DNA from: Rosenbergiella epipactidis
GTDB taxonomy: Bacteria; Pseudomonadota; Gammaproteobacteria; Enterobacterales; Enterobacteriaceae
Assembly (NCBI RefSeq): GCF_018494055.1
Contig: NZ_JABBFQ010000008.1
Coordinates: forward strand, 107,354 to 171,353
DNA length: 64,000 bases
Direction: 5' to 3'
Position numbers and translations under genes: made by a program. Positions within the stretch are counted from its first letter, which is position 1, and each line of letters starts with the position of its first letter. The notes beneath the pieces are model-generated. The model was not told the DNA's origin. It made no database searches and saw only the letters and a program-made list of their open reading frames with translations. This document shows, one piece after another, positions 7,575-18,614 of this stretch.

Positions 7575-8492
7575 TTATATCGAATGGTTAATAGGTTTTA
7601 TAGCACCGTCATCATCAAAGCATAATATCTTTTTCTGTAGCTCACGATGATACCCCGACTCATCGTTCCAGAGCTGGCCATCCTGCAACGAAAATTGATG
7701 GTAAAATAGATAGAACTCGTCGGAATTGGGCTTATTAATGACATCACAATGGCCCGTTGCTAATATATTTAGCGCTTCGCACTTTTCTAAAACAACATTG
7801 TCTTTCGGTATTATCAGAGGGTCTTCTATCGAGAAGTTATAACCGTATCTCAGACGGTAATCAGGATGTCTCGTATCGTTTTCAGACCATATATAATAAT
7901 ACCTATCTTTTCTGTAGAATACCGAGACAGCTTCTCTGAATGATCCGTCATTGGGTGTGATATAGGCGATGCTCTCTTCTTTTATGCTGACCATATCAGA
8001 ATTTAATTCTGCGCGGGCGAGATACATATTTCCCCAGAATAAATAGTAGGAATCATTTTTCTTGTCATGGAAAACATAGGGATCGATCTCTTGCCCAGTA
8101 TCTATCGAGGGATCCCGATATTTATCTGTAATTAATGGCGTACCTTTATCCTTAAACCCAGAGAAGGGTGACGTAGAGGTTGCCACCCCAATTTTTTGCT
8201 CAGCACAGAAGTAGAAAAAATAATGGTACTCATTATCTATCTTTTTCTCTATAGCACTGGGTGCCCACGCCTTATCGATAGCCCAAGAGACGTCTTTGGT
8301 GAGATCTAGGATGATGCCTTTTTTTTCCCAATCGATTAGGTCTTTGGATGAAAAACACTCGAAGTAAGTACCTTGCCAATTTAACTTTCCATCCGTAGTG
8401 GGGTAAAGATAGAAACAGTTATCTTTTTCGGAGAAAATTAGATCAGGATCGGCGTAAAAACCGTCGATTACCGCGCTATCGTTGTCTTTCAC
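7575..8492 (-). CDS. Glycoside hydrolase family 43 protein
   Basis: A 305-residue five-bladed beta-propeller glycosidase without a signal peptide, hence cytoplasmic. GH43 landmarks appear in order. The catalytic-base Asp is in GFYADPDLIF (residues 11-20), followed by a WAPSAIEK blade motif (near 95). The pKa-modulating Asp is in EIDPYVF (near 137), and the general-acid Glu is in FREAVSVF (near 187), where the usual EGP reads EAV. A late ATGH motif completes the set. The family removes arabinose, xylose or related sugars from oligosaccharides; the linkage cannot be assigned. It starts with GTG and overlaps the permease stop by 4 nt, so permease import followed by intracellular hydrolysis is the likely sequence of events. 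Base composition is AT-rich relative to the backbone. Confidence 0.88.
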   Translation of the reverse strand: MKDNDSAVIDGFYADPDLIFSEKDNCFYLYPTTDGKLNWQGTYFECFSSKDLIDWEKKGIILDLTKDVSWAIDKAWAPSAIEKKIDNEYHYFFYFCAEQKIGVATSTSPFSGFKDKGTPLITDKYRDPSIDTGQEIDPYVFHDKKNDSYYLFWGNMYLARAELNSDMVSIKEESIAYITPNDGSFREAVSVFYRKDRYYYIWSENDTRHPDYRLRYGYNFSIEDPLIIPKDNVVLEKCEALNILATGHCDVINKPNSDEFYLFYHQFSLQDGQLWNDESGYHRELQKKILCFDDDGAIKPINHSI

Positions 8493-9721
8493 TGTTGAAC
8501 TCCATATATTATTTTTACTTCATTTTTCTTTGCTAAAAGAAAGAAAGAGATGAGAGTAAAGGCTAACACTGCCACACTAAGATATATATAGGTTGCCCCG
8601 AAGCCTTTCTCTAAATAGGAGTAACCGACAATAGGGGAAATTATCGCGATACTCACCTGACTTACCGCTTGATAGCCAATGAGATACACACTCGAATTAA
8701 CCGATTTATCGAATACTTCAGAAATATACTTGAATGTGGAAACCAAAAGCAGGCTAATCTCTATACCATAGATAGGTTTTAGAATGGATATCACGATATA
8801 ACTATCGGTTAGGCCTGTAAACAGCATTCTGGTCGTGACGATCAACCCAACAAGTAGTAGCCCATTTCTTGCCCCGATTTTATTAACAAATTTTGGTAGG
8901 AGAAAGAACATAAAAAATTCTATTACGCATTGTAGGGTGCTTAAATAACCAAAAATAGAGGCACCTACCTCTCTTGTCGAAAAGAAGGTAACGAAATAGC
9001 GTGAAAACTGTTGTTCAGCGACCGCCATTATGCAGACTATTCCAATGACATAAAAGCAGAAATGGATAAAGTCCCGAGAGAGCAATGTCTCTTTAATCAA
9101 TACTTTTTTTACCACATCTTTATCAATAACGATCGCTTCGGTTGTGGTTTTTAATCGAATGTTAATATTGTAGATTAGAGGAATGGTCAACATTGAAACG
9201 ACACTCCCGAGTATAAAATTATAATAGGGAGAAAGATTAAACAGAACACCAGAGAAAAGAGAGCCAGCCGCCCATCCTAACGATCCCCACATCCGGATGC
9301 TACCGAATTCTTTATTGATTGTGTCACTGAATTTATCCATATAGGATTCAAATGCTGCAATCCCTGCGGCCCATCCCAACCCGATATAGACTCCGCCGAG
9401 AATTATCGCCGTATAAAGATGGTCAACTATCATGGGTGCATAGACAAACTTAAAGAAGGGATACATGAGTATTGATATGAGTGCCACTATATAGAGTATA
9501 TGTTTTTTTAGTCCGTAACGATCCATTACCCTTCCGTAGATAGGTTGGATAATAATCGCGCAGATAGCGTTTACCCCAAATATCAGTCCTATTTTACTGT
9601 CATTTATTTTGACAACTCTATCCAGCCATAGCGCGAGTAATCCGATACATCCAGACCAAGAAAATACATATAGAAAAATCAGTAAGCTTATGTTTAGGTA
9701 TTGTTTTTTAAGAATATCCAA
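8489..9721 (-). CDS. LacY/RafB-type oligosaccharide:H+ symporter (MFS)
   Basis: A 410-residue, 12-helix major facilitator of the oligosaccharide:H+ symporter family, alignable with LacY over its whole length. Equivalents of LacY Glu126 (FESYMDKF), Arg144 (IRMWGSLGWA), Arg302 (TTRML) and Glu325 (YGIEIS) are present. LacY His322 appears as Tyr, and the Glu269 position in FGYLSTLQC is not acidic. These changes suggest a substrate other than lactose. It is the first gene of a two-gene operon with the GH43 enzyme and probably imports the oligosaccharide admitted by the KdgM-like porin. No sugar-responsive regulator gene is adjacent. It is AT-rich and likely horizontally acquired. Confidence 0.9.
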   Translation of the reverse strand: MDILKKQYLNISLLIFLYVFSWSGCIGLLALWLDRVVKINDSKIGLIFGVNAICAIIIQPIYGRVMDRYGLKKHILYIVALISILMYPFFKFVYAPMIVDHLYTAIILGGVYIGLGWAAGIAAFESYMDKFSDTINKEFGSIRMWGSLGWAAGSLFSGVLFNLSPYYNFILGSVVSMLTIPLIYNINIRLKTTTEAIVIDKDVVKKVLIKETLLSRDFIHFCFYVIGIVCIMAVAEQQFSRYFVTFFSTREVGASIFGYLSTLQCVIEFFMFFLLPKFVNKIGARNGLLLVGLIVTTRMLFTGLTDSYIVISILKPIYGIEISLLLVSTFKYISEVFDKSVNSSVYLIGYQAVSQVSIAIISPIVGYSYLEKGFGATYIYLSVAVLAFTLISFFLLAKKNEVKIIYGVQQ

Positions 9722-9735
9722 GAGTATACCCTTTA

Positions 9736-9772
9736 CGGTTAAATAGGCTTCTTAATTATTTCTATAACCGTT
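9736..9772. promoter_or_regulatory. Inverted repeat ACGGTTA/TAACCGT upstream of the permease operon
   Basis: ACGGTTA (9736-9742) and TAACCGT (9766-9772) are perfect 7-bp inverted arms spaced by 23 nt, starting 15 bp upstream of the permease start codon. It could be an operator or a 5'-UTR stem. No cognate regulator is encoded nearby, so the role is inferred only from position. Confidence 0.35.
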
Positions 9773-9875
9773 CGGCTAGAAATAGACGTCTCTTACATGA
9801 TTTTCATTCGAAATATTAATGATTAATAACAAAGTAATGTTAAGCTAATGTAAATACAATGTAATTATTATGGAG

Positions 9876-9891
9876 TATGAGGTTTGTCACA
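9876..9891. promoter_or_regulatory. CRP-like site upstream of the permease-GH43 operon
   Basis: TATGA-N6-TCACA matches the CRP consensus TGTGA-N6-TCACA at 9 of 10 core positions, with a favourable AATTT after the right half. It is about 155 bp upstream of the permease start. Carbon-catabolite control of such an operon would be expected, but the distance and the single site make this tentative. Confidence 0.4.
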
Positions 9892-10409
9892 ATTTATCTT
9901 CATCCCTGTAGGACTACTGGGATTATCTTATTGATTTTTCTATTGGTATTGTTGAGCGTGAAGAGTGGGGAGCAGGCGCGGAGGATTCTATAGGCGGCGA
10001 CATAACCGATAACAGTTTAGGGTAATCTTACTGAGCTTCGGCTTAGAATTGTCGCCATAGTAATCCGTCTTGGTACCTTGGTTAGGTCCGAACATCGCCT
10101 TTATCTAAACAGCCTGGTAATGCGCTACAGACGTTCGGCCTGCAACCTAACACGAGGGTAAAGTTAATACGCCCCTTAAGGTAGCACTCCAAGGAAATAC
10201 GTCTTACCTTCTGCCTTACTATCTTCGTCTTGATAAAAAATAAAAGGAGAGATATACGCTTACCTTACTCAACGTTATTCAGCGAAGCTTATGCAGGATT
10301 ATCCGCTACGAAGAAGTCTCTCGATAAAAGTACTCTCGGTAGGTCTCTAGTTGAATTATTTATTCAAGGGTCTCGCAAAGTAATGGATGTTCTTTTTGTG
10401 TAGAGATGC
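9892..10409. other. Gene-free stretch between the sugar operon and a gene remnant
   Basis: No supported gene is seen. Short AT-rich runs near 9830-9870 may form part of the minus-strand operon's promoter region. The segment before 10410 could be the eroded 5' portion of the decarboxylase remnant, but no recognisable peptide of that family was found in it. Confidence 0.45.
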
Positions 10410-10670
10410 ATGCTAAATCTTTGCGTTCGTTGGATGTCTATCTGGAAAAAATTGACGCTGTCGCCGGGTAGCGTGTCAGTAAGCGTTTTAGCGAGAAAGA
10501 GAGAGCTGCATTCAATGGGGGTGAGTCGTTATATTGCCAAGACTTATGCCAGTGGTGAAGATTATGACTTGTTGAAGGGGCACTTTAGTAACGTAGAAAT
10601 CTCGGACCTCACTTTTGCGGTCGCGACCATGTCTGCATTGAATCGGCTGGCGATAGGTATGCGTCAATAA
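10410..10670 (+). pseudogene. Remnant of a carboxymuconolactone decarboxylase/AhpD-family gene
   Basis: An 86-codon frame whose last 40 or so residues match the conserved end of CMD/AhpD-like proteins: HFSNVEISDLTFAVATMSAL followed by NRLAIGMRQ. In intact proteins of about 140-150 residues this follows a CxxC peroxidatic motif. That motif and the N-terminal half are absent here, and the first 40 residues do not resemble the family. No Shine-Dalgarno precedes the ATG. The likeliest reading is a decayed gene keeping its 3' end, and the long gene-free stretch upstream fits this. A small expressed protein cannot be excluded. Confidence 0.55.
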
Positions 10671-10815
10671 GTCTCAGACATGAATATGTCCTTGCCCCGT
10701 AGCGAGTATTTATACGCTACGGGGAGGCGAGACTATTGGCGTTAGTACAGACAGTAAATCCCTCAGTATACCTACTATAACAGCTTATATCAGCCGCATT
10801 GAAGGACCCGTACCC

Positions 10816-11322
10816 TCACTTATTCTCAAAAAAATCGGTAGGGAGTTGTCCAGGCGCAACGCAAATGACCGAATCGTTATCGGCACCTTCATTTTTCATA
10901 TAGGTGACTTTCGCAAATTCAGGGATGACGACGTAAGGATAAGCCGGGCCTTCATCTCTAAACTTATACATATCCTCTATAAACTCATTCTGATAACAAA
11001 TGGTTTTTTCAGGATGTTGGTTATCGCCACCTATCCATTGCGGGAAAAATATGGTGCCATGGACGATCTCTCTGTTGATATCAAATAGCAAACTGACGCA
11101 TGTACCGGTGGGTTCATGCCAGTCTACTTTGTAGATACCCGGAGCGAATTGGACGGCACTCATTTTTTGGTGCGTGACCCATCGGCCCCCAACTAAGCCG
11201 TGATGGATCCGATAATCACAGGTATTATCGTTACGTGCATACCACTCATACTTCCAGCCATTGTCGTAGGTATAGACAAAATGGGTACCAATAAAGCCTG
11301 ATAAGTCTTGAGATTCGTTCAT
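10816..11322 (-). CDS. padC: Phenolic acid decarboxylase
   Basis: A 168-residue cytoplasmic enzyme that converts p-coumaric, ferulic and caffeic acids to vinyl phenols without a cofactor, detoxifying plant hydroxycinnamates. Family motifs are plain: the tyrosine-rich strand FVYTYDNGWKYEWY, DYRIH with the substrate-binding Arg, DWHEPTGT with the catalytic Glu, and IFFPQWI. I chose the ATG at 11322 because a strong Shine-Dalgarno (AAAGGAG) lies 6 nt before it and the product then begins close to B. subtilis PadC. A longer frame to 11388 would add an unlikely extension. It stands alone, with no PadR or LysR regulator beside it. Confidence 0.93.
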   Translation of the reverse strand: MNESQDLSGFIGTHFVYTYDNGWKYEWYARNDNTCDYRIHHGLVGGRWVTHQKMSAVQFAPGIYKVDWHEPTGTCVSLLFDINREIVHGTIFFPQWIGGDNQHPEKTICYQNEFIEDMYKFRDEGPAYPYVVIPEFAKVTYMKNEGADNDSVICVAPGQLPTDFFENK

Positions 11323-11633
11323 ATTTTCTCCTTTTCTCAGCGAGTAGAATTGTCTTTCTGTAAAAAATAGCCTTCTAGTGTTGTACAAAGAATCTATAAA
11401 TCATCTCCTTGCGTTCAATGTTAAAAAAGGCATACATTTATAAGTTTAGCAGTAAAATTTTCGTGCAGCGAATAAAGGACAGATATTAGGTTTTCGTCGC
11501 GATTAAGGATTAGTGTAGCGCTAACTGTCTCCACTAAAGCTATCTGATATCGTTCGGTGGCTGTTTGTTACCGCGACAAAGTTAAATCGCTGGCTTCAAC
11601 AGCGGCACTCAACGATGTTATTTATTATCTCCG

Positions 11634-11661
11634 CTTGAAAAGCCCAAAACTGTCCCCATCT
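11634..11661 (+). promoter_or_regulatory. Sigma-32 (heat-shock) promoter of htpG
   Basis: CTTGAAA (11634-11640), 13 nt and CCCCATCT (11654-11661) match the sigma-32 consensus CTTGAAA/CCCCATNT at every specified position. The -10 element ends 49 bp before the htpG start codon. This agrees with the known heat-shock control of htpG in enterobacteria. Confidence 0.9.
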
Positions 11662-11710
11662 CCTTAAACAACAATAATTAACCCGTCATTTTGTTGAGGA
11701 TGAATAAAAA

Positions 11711-14333
<2,623 letters not shown>

Positions 14334-14340
14334 TCATCTG

Positions 14341-14367
14341 TGCCGAACCGTTAGTAACTGTTCGGCA
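14341..14367 (+). terminator. Hairpin after adk
   Basis: TGCCGAAC (14341-14348) and GTTCGGCA (14360-14367) form an 8-bp stem with an 11-nt loop just after the adk stop. No strong T-run follows, so it may act as an mRNA-stabilising hairpin or a weak terminator. Confidence 0.5.
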
Positions 14368-14420
14368 TCTCACCACTGTTTGCCTTAACTGATTCGCTTT
14401 TTTTAAACCAGGAAAAGTAT

Positions 14421-15380
14421 ATGACCGTAGATAAACCGGGCGTGTTATTAGTTAATCTTGGCACGCCTGATGCCCCGACGACTGCCGCGGTAAAGCGTTA
14501 TTTAAAACAGTTTTTAAGTGATAAACGGGTTGTCGACGTTCCCGACCTGTTTTGGCAACCTATTCTGCGGGGAGCTATCCTACCGTTCCGTTCGCCAAGA
14601 GTGGCCAAACTCTATGCTTCGGTCTGGATGGAAGGCGGTTCTCCACTGCTAGTGTTTAGTCAGCAACAACGTGACGCCTTGGCGGAAAAAACGGATATGC
14701 CGGTCGCGCTGGGCATGAGTTATGGTAATCCCTCTTTACAACATGCTGTCGATAGCTTGCTTGATCAGGGGGTGACGCGTTTGATTGTATTACCCCTCTA
14801 TCCACAGTTTTCATCGTCGACGGTTTCTGCGGTCTGGGACGGTCTTTACAACACGTTCCGTAAACGTCGCACCATGCCAGCAATTAAGTTTATCCGTGAT
14901 TATGCCACGCATCCTCTCTATATTGAGGCACTGAAAGATTCCGTAGAGCGTAGCTTTGCTGAACAGGGTAAACCCGATTTATTATTACTGTCGTTTCACG
15001 GTATCCCGCAACGTTTTGCTGATCAAGGCGATGATTACCCGAAACGCTGTGAACAGACTTACCATGCTTTAGCAGACGCCCTAGGGTTATCGTCTGAACA
15101 GATTATGATGACTTATCAATCTCGTTTTGGTCGTGAGCCATGGTTGATGCCTTATACCGATGAAACGATTAAGACACTACCGGATAAAGGTATTCGTCAT
15201 ATTCAAGTGATGTCTCCAGGCTTCTCAGCGGATTGTTTAGAAACACTTGAAGAGATTAATGAGCAAAACCGGGAATTTTTCATGCATGCGGGCGGCGAGA
15301 GTTTCCACTATATTCCCGCTCTTAATGCAGACCCTTTGCATATCGATATGATGTTAGACTTGGTAAATCAATTCAAATAA
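14421..15380 (+). CDS. hemH: Ferrochelatase
   Basis: A 319-residue enzyme inserting Fe2+ into protoporphyrin IX, the last step of haem synthesis, at the inner face of the membrane. The catalytic-His motif [12 protein letters not shown] lies near residue 190, and the second conserved site [14 protein letters not shown] lies near 255. Length matches E. coli (320). The start has an AGGAAAA ribosome-binding site. The aes gene found after hemH in E. coli is absent, and gsk follows directly. Confidence 0.97.
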   Translation: MTVDKPGVLLVNLGTPDAPTTAAVKRYLKQFLSDKRVVDVPDLFWQPILRGAILPFRSPRVAKLYASVWMEGGSPLLVFSQQQRDALAEKTDMPVALGMSYGNPSLQHAVDSLLDQGVTRLIVLPLYPQFSSSTVSAVWDGLYNTFRKRRTMPAIKFIRDYATHPLYIEALKDSVERSFAEQGKPDLLLLSFHGIPQRFADQGDDYPKRCEQTYHALADALGLSSEQIMMTYQSRFGREPWLMPYTDETIKTLPDKGIRHIQVMSPGFSADCLETLEEINEQNREFFMHAGGESFHYIPALNADPLHIDMMLDLVNQFK

Positions 15381-15402
15381 TCTCAACCTAACGAGATAAC
15401 TG

Positions 15403-15455
15403 AGTAATGAACAGGGGAATTATGCTACTATTCTGTGCCTATTTCCCTGATTACT
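15403..15455 (+). promoter_or_regulatory. Inverted repeat in the gsk leader
   Basis: AGTAAT plus CAGGG (15403-15408, 15412-15416) pair with CCCTG-ATTACT (15445-15455), giving 11 bp with a 3-nt bulge. The right arm ends 7 nt before the gsk start codon and occupies the place where a Shine-Dalgarno would be. gsk lacks a recognisable ribosome-binding site. The repeat may modulate translation; this is inference from position. Confidence 0.35.
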
Positions 15456-15462
15456 CTGTACT

Positions 15463-16764
15463 ATGAAATTTCCTGGTAAACGCAAATCAAAGCACTATTT
15501 CCCTGTTAACGCTCGCGACCCATTATTGATCTCAGTGCCGGTTGAGGCCGACTCGATGGGATGGTTGGTCGGTATCGATCAAACCATGGTGGATATCGAG
15601 GCAAAGGTCGATGATGACTTTCTTAGCCGTTATGGGTTAACCGGAGGATATTCTTTTATCCTTGAGGACGACGTCTCCGAGGCGCTTTATCAAGAACTTC
15701 GACAACGTGATCTTCTGTCGCACCAATTTGCAGGGGGAACGGTAGGTAATACTCTGCATAATTACTCCATGTTGGCGGACGACCGATCGATTCTTCTGGG
15801 GGTTATTTGCAATAACATCCATATTGGTGACTATGCCTATCGGTATCTCTGTAACACTTCCAGTCGGATGGACCTTAACCATATGCAAGGAGTGGATGGG
15901 GCAATTGGTCGCTGTTACACCTTGATTAACTCGGCAGGGGAACGCACCTTTGCCATTAACCCTGGTGATATTAATCAACTGTGGCCTGAAAGTATTCCTG
16001 AAGAGGTCATCGCCGGCGCTTCTGCCTTGCTGCTGACCTCCTACCTTCTTCGTGCTAAGCCCGGCGAACCAATGCCTGATGCGGCCATGCAGGCTATTGA
16101 GTATGCGAAAAAACACCAGGTTCCCGTCGTATTGACCCTGGGTACACGCCATATCATTGCCGACGATCCGCAGTTCTGGCGTGACTTTTTACGGGATCAT
16201 GTTTCCATCTTAGCGATGAACGAAGAAGAGGCGCTAGAGCTGACGGGGGAAAACGATCCGCTGTTAGCCACAGATAAAGCGCTTGAGTGGGTGGATCTTG
16301 TGCTGTGTACGGCAGGACCTGCAGGCTTGTATATGGGCGGTTTTACTGAGGAAGCCAGTAAGCGTAAAACAAATCTGCCACTGCTTCCGGGGGCGATTGC
16401 TGAATTTAATCAGTATGAATTTAGCCGGGCAATGCGGGCGAGCGATTGCGAACAGCCGCTAAAGGTCTATTCACATATCGCACCCTATATGGGGGGACCT
16501 GAGAAGATCATGAATACCAATGGCGCAGGTGACGGGGCACTGGCGGCTTTACTGCATGACCTGTCGGCCAATATTTATCATCGCCAGAAAGTGCCTAACT
16601 CGAATAAACATCAGCACCATTACCTTACCTACTCGTCGTTATCGCAAGTCTGTAAGTATGCTAATCGCGTGAGTTATCAAGTACTCAATCAACATTCACC
16701 ACGATTAAGCCGTGGCTTACCGGAGCGTGAAGACAGCCTTGAAGAGGCTTATTGGGATCGCTGA
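15463..16764 (+). CDS. gsk: Inosine-guanosine kinase
   Basis: A 433-residue PfkB/ribokinase-family enzyme that phosphorylates inosine and guanosine to IMP and GMP in purine salvage (E. coli 434 residues). The C-terminal signature with anion hole and catalytic Asp, NTNGAGDGALAALLHDL, is near residues 350-366. The N-terminal half contains the glycine pair FAGGTVGNTLHNYS for substrate binding. Ribosome-binding sequence upstream is poor. It is convergent with ybaL, and a strong GC hairpin separates the two. Confidence 0.96.
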   Translation: MKFPGKRKSKHYFPVNARDPLLISVPVEADSMGWLVGIDQTMVDIEAKVDDDFLSRYGLTGGYSFILEDDVSEALYQELRQRDLLSHQFAGGTVGNTLHNYSMLADDRSILLGVICNNIHIGDYAYRYLCNTSSRMDLNHMQGVDGAIGRCYTLINSAGERTFAINPGDINQLWPESIPEEVIAGASALLLTSYLLRAKPGEPMPDAAMQAIEYAKKHQVPVVLTLGTRHIIADDPQFWRDFLRDHVSILAMNEEEALELTGENDPLLATDKALEWVDLVLCTAGPAGLYMGGFTEEASKRKTNLPLLPGAIAEFNQYEFSRAMRASDCEQPLKVYSHIAPYMGGPEKIMNTNGAGDGALAALLHDLSANIYHRQKVPNSNKHQHHYLTYSSLSQVCKYANRVSYQVLNQHSPRLSRGLPEREDSLEEAYWDR

Positions 16765-16770
16765 ACCACA

Positions 16771-16788
16771 GCCCCCATGCTAGGGGGC
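16771..16788. terminator. Bidirectional hairpin between gsk and ybaL
   Basis: GCCCCC (16771-16776), a 6-nt loop and GGGGGC (16783-16788) lie in the 29-bp gap between two convergent genes. This fits a shared terminator, although flanking T-tracts are short. Confidence 0.6.
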
Positions 16789-16793
16789 AATAG

Positions 16794-18485
16794 CTAATTG
16801 AGCGGGCAAAAGGCGCTCTGTTGTTGAGGCAGCGTGCGTTGTACCGCTTGTTGGAGTCCATAAGCAATTTCCCTTTCTCCCATCACGATATGATCACAGC
16901 CGTGGGCGTGTAGATAGTCGACCTCATCATCATGGTGAGCTCGAGCAAAAATAGCTAAATCAGGACGTTGCTCACGAGCAGTTGCGGCGATTTCTCCCGA
17001 CTCATAGCCATTAGGTATAGTGAGCAGTAGCCATTGCGCGCAGTCGAGTCGCATCAACGCCATCACTTCAGGTCTCGCGGCATTCCCGTAAATGGTCAAA
17101 ATACCTTTTTCTCGCATTTCTTCAATTCGGCTGCGACTGTTTTCGACCACCACTACGGTGAGGCCTTCAGCGATAAGTTGTTCATAAAGCAGTCGCCCAA
17201 CTCGGCCATAGCCGACAATTAAGGCATGGTGGCAAAGCGTCAGTGGAACTTGGGGAAGCTCTTCCACCAGTTCTGCTCCTTTTTCTTCCTTGGTTTCGTG
17301 TTTTTCTCGCTTCATCCAGCGCTCAGTTAGGGTAAAGAGAATCGGGTTAAGCATGATGGAGAGAATTGCGGCGGCTAAGACCAGATTTTGGCCCTCTTTA
17401 CTCAGCAGATTGAGCGTGATCCCGAGGCCCGCGAGGATAAAAGAGAACTCGCCAATTTGTGCAAGGCTGACAGCGATAGTCATGGCGGTACGGGTAGAGT
17501 GCCCTAACACTTTTACTAGTAGCCACGCGGCCAGCGACTTACCGAACAGAATAATCACCAGCGCACCAATGATGGCGAACGGGCGCTCCAACAGAATATG
17601 CGGGTCGAACAGCATACCGACAGAGACGAAAAACAGTACCGCGAAGGCATCGCGCAAAGGGAGGGTATCGTGTGCGGCGCGATGACTGAGTTCTGATTCG
17701 TTTAATACCATTCCAGCAAAAAAAGCGCCAAGCGCGAAAGAAACATCAAAAAGTTCGACAGCACCAAAGGCGATACCTAATGCGAGGGCGAGGACAGAGA
17801 GAGTGAAGAGCTCACGTGAACCGGTTGCCGCGCTGCGAGATAAGATCCAAGGGATAAGCCGTCGGCCAACGATCATCATTAACAGCATAAAGGCGACAAC
17901 TTTACCTAAGGTGAGTAACAGGTCCCAAGCGAGGAGGGAAAAATTGGCTTCCCCTTTTTCTAATACACCCGCCATCGCAGGGAGCAGAACCAAGGCTAAA
18001 ACCATGACTAAATCTTCAACGATTAACCAACCGATGGCGATGCGCCCGCGTTGACTATCTAACAGCTGACGTTCTTCTAACGCTCGTAGCAACACCACGG
18101 TACTGGCGGTGGATAAGCAGAGGCCAAAGACGAGCCCGCTGATCAAGGGCCAGCCAAGCAATGAAGAGAGCCCCATTCCGAGCAAGGTGGCAACAATAAT
18201 TTGGGCAATGGCCCCTGGAATTGCTATCGATTTTACCGACATCAAATCCTTCAATGAGAAATGTAAGCCAACGCCAAACATCAACAAAATAACGCCTAAC
18301 TCGGCGAGTTCTGGGGCGAGATTCGTGTCGGCCACGAAGCCGGGAGTGAAGGGGCCGGCTAACACACCGGCTAAAAGATAACCGACTAACGGCGAGATAC
18401 GTAGACGGTTGGCGAGCATTCCCAGCAGAAAAGCAAGCACCAATCCGCCTACAAGAGTCGTAATTAAGGGGGTAGTTGAATGCAT
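16794..18485 (-). CDS. ybaL: YbaL, KefB/CPA2-type cation:proton antiporter with RCK domain
   Basis: A 563-residue inner-membrane protein homologous to E. coli YbaL. A 12-13 helix monovalent cation:H+ antiporter domain covers about residues 5-385, including GLCLSTASTVVLLRALEE and AQIGEFSFILAGLG. A cytoplasmic Rossmann RCK-N domain follows with the nucleotide motif VGYGRVGRLL near residue 415. The start at 18485 matches the E. coli N-terminus (MHSTTPLITT) and has GGAG six bases before it. An ATG four codons earlier overlaps that ribosome-binding site. The family is linked to K+ efflux and pH homeostasis. In E. coli fsr and ushA follow; here a PACE transporter does. Confidence 0.95.
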   Translation of the reverse strand: MHSTTPLITTLVGGLVLAFLLGMLANRLRISPLVGYLLAGVLAGPFTPGFVADTNLAPELAELGVILLMFGVGLHFSLKDLMSVKSIAIPGAIAQIIVATLLGMGLSSLLGWPLISGLVFGLCLSTASTVVLLRALEERQLLDSQRGRIAIGWLIVEDLVMVLALVLLPAMAGVLEKGEANFSLLAWDLLLTLGKVVAFMLLMMIVGRRLIPWILSRSAATGSRELFTLSVLALALGIAFGAVELFDVSFALGAFFAGMVLNESELSHRAAHDTLPLRDAFAVLFFVSVGMLFDPHILLERPFAIIGALVIILFGKSLAAWLLVKVLGHSTRTAMTIAVSLAQIGEFSFILAGLGITLNLLSKEGQNLVLAAAILSIMLNPILFTLTERWMKREKHETKEEKGAELVEELPQVPLTLCHHALIVGYGRVGRLLYEQLIAEGLTVVVVENSRSRIEEMREKGILTIYGNAARPEVMALMRLDCAQWLLLTIPNGYESGEIAATAREQRPDLAIFARAHHDDEVDYLHAHGCDHIVMGEREIAYGLQQAVQRTLPQQQSAFCPLN

Positions 18486-18614
18486 CTGCCTCTCCATTTT
18501 GCAGGGAATAATGTCTTACCTTAGCAAAAAAAAGGATCGAGCAGGGGAATCCGTGAGTAAGTATAAGTAAAGGTTACAAAGTGTGACTTTTATACGAACT
18601 TATTGATCAGTGAG

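Noticed and set aside
15637..16152. 171-codon minus-strand frame inside gsk
   Set aside because: Opposite a conserved PfkB-family kinase; the translation resembles no family.
17290..17685. 131-codon plus-strand frame inside ybaL
   Set aside because: Opposite conserved transmembrane helices of YbaL; a shadow frame.
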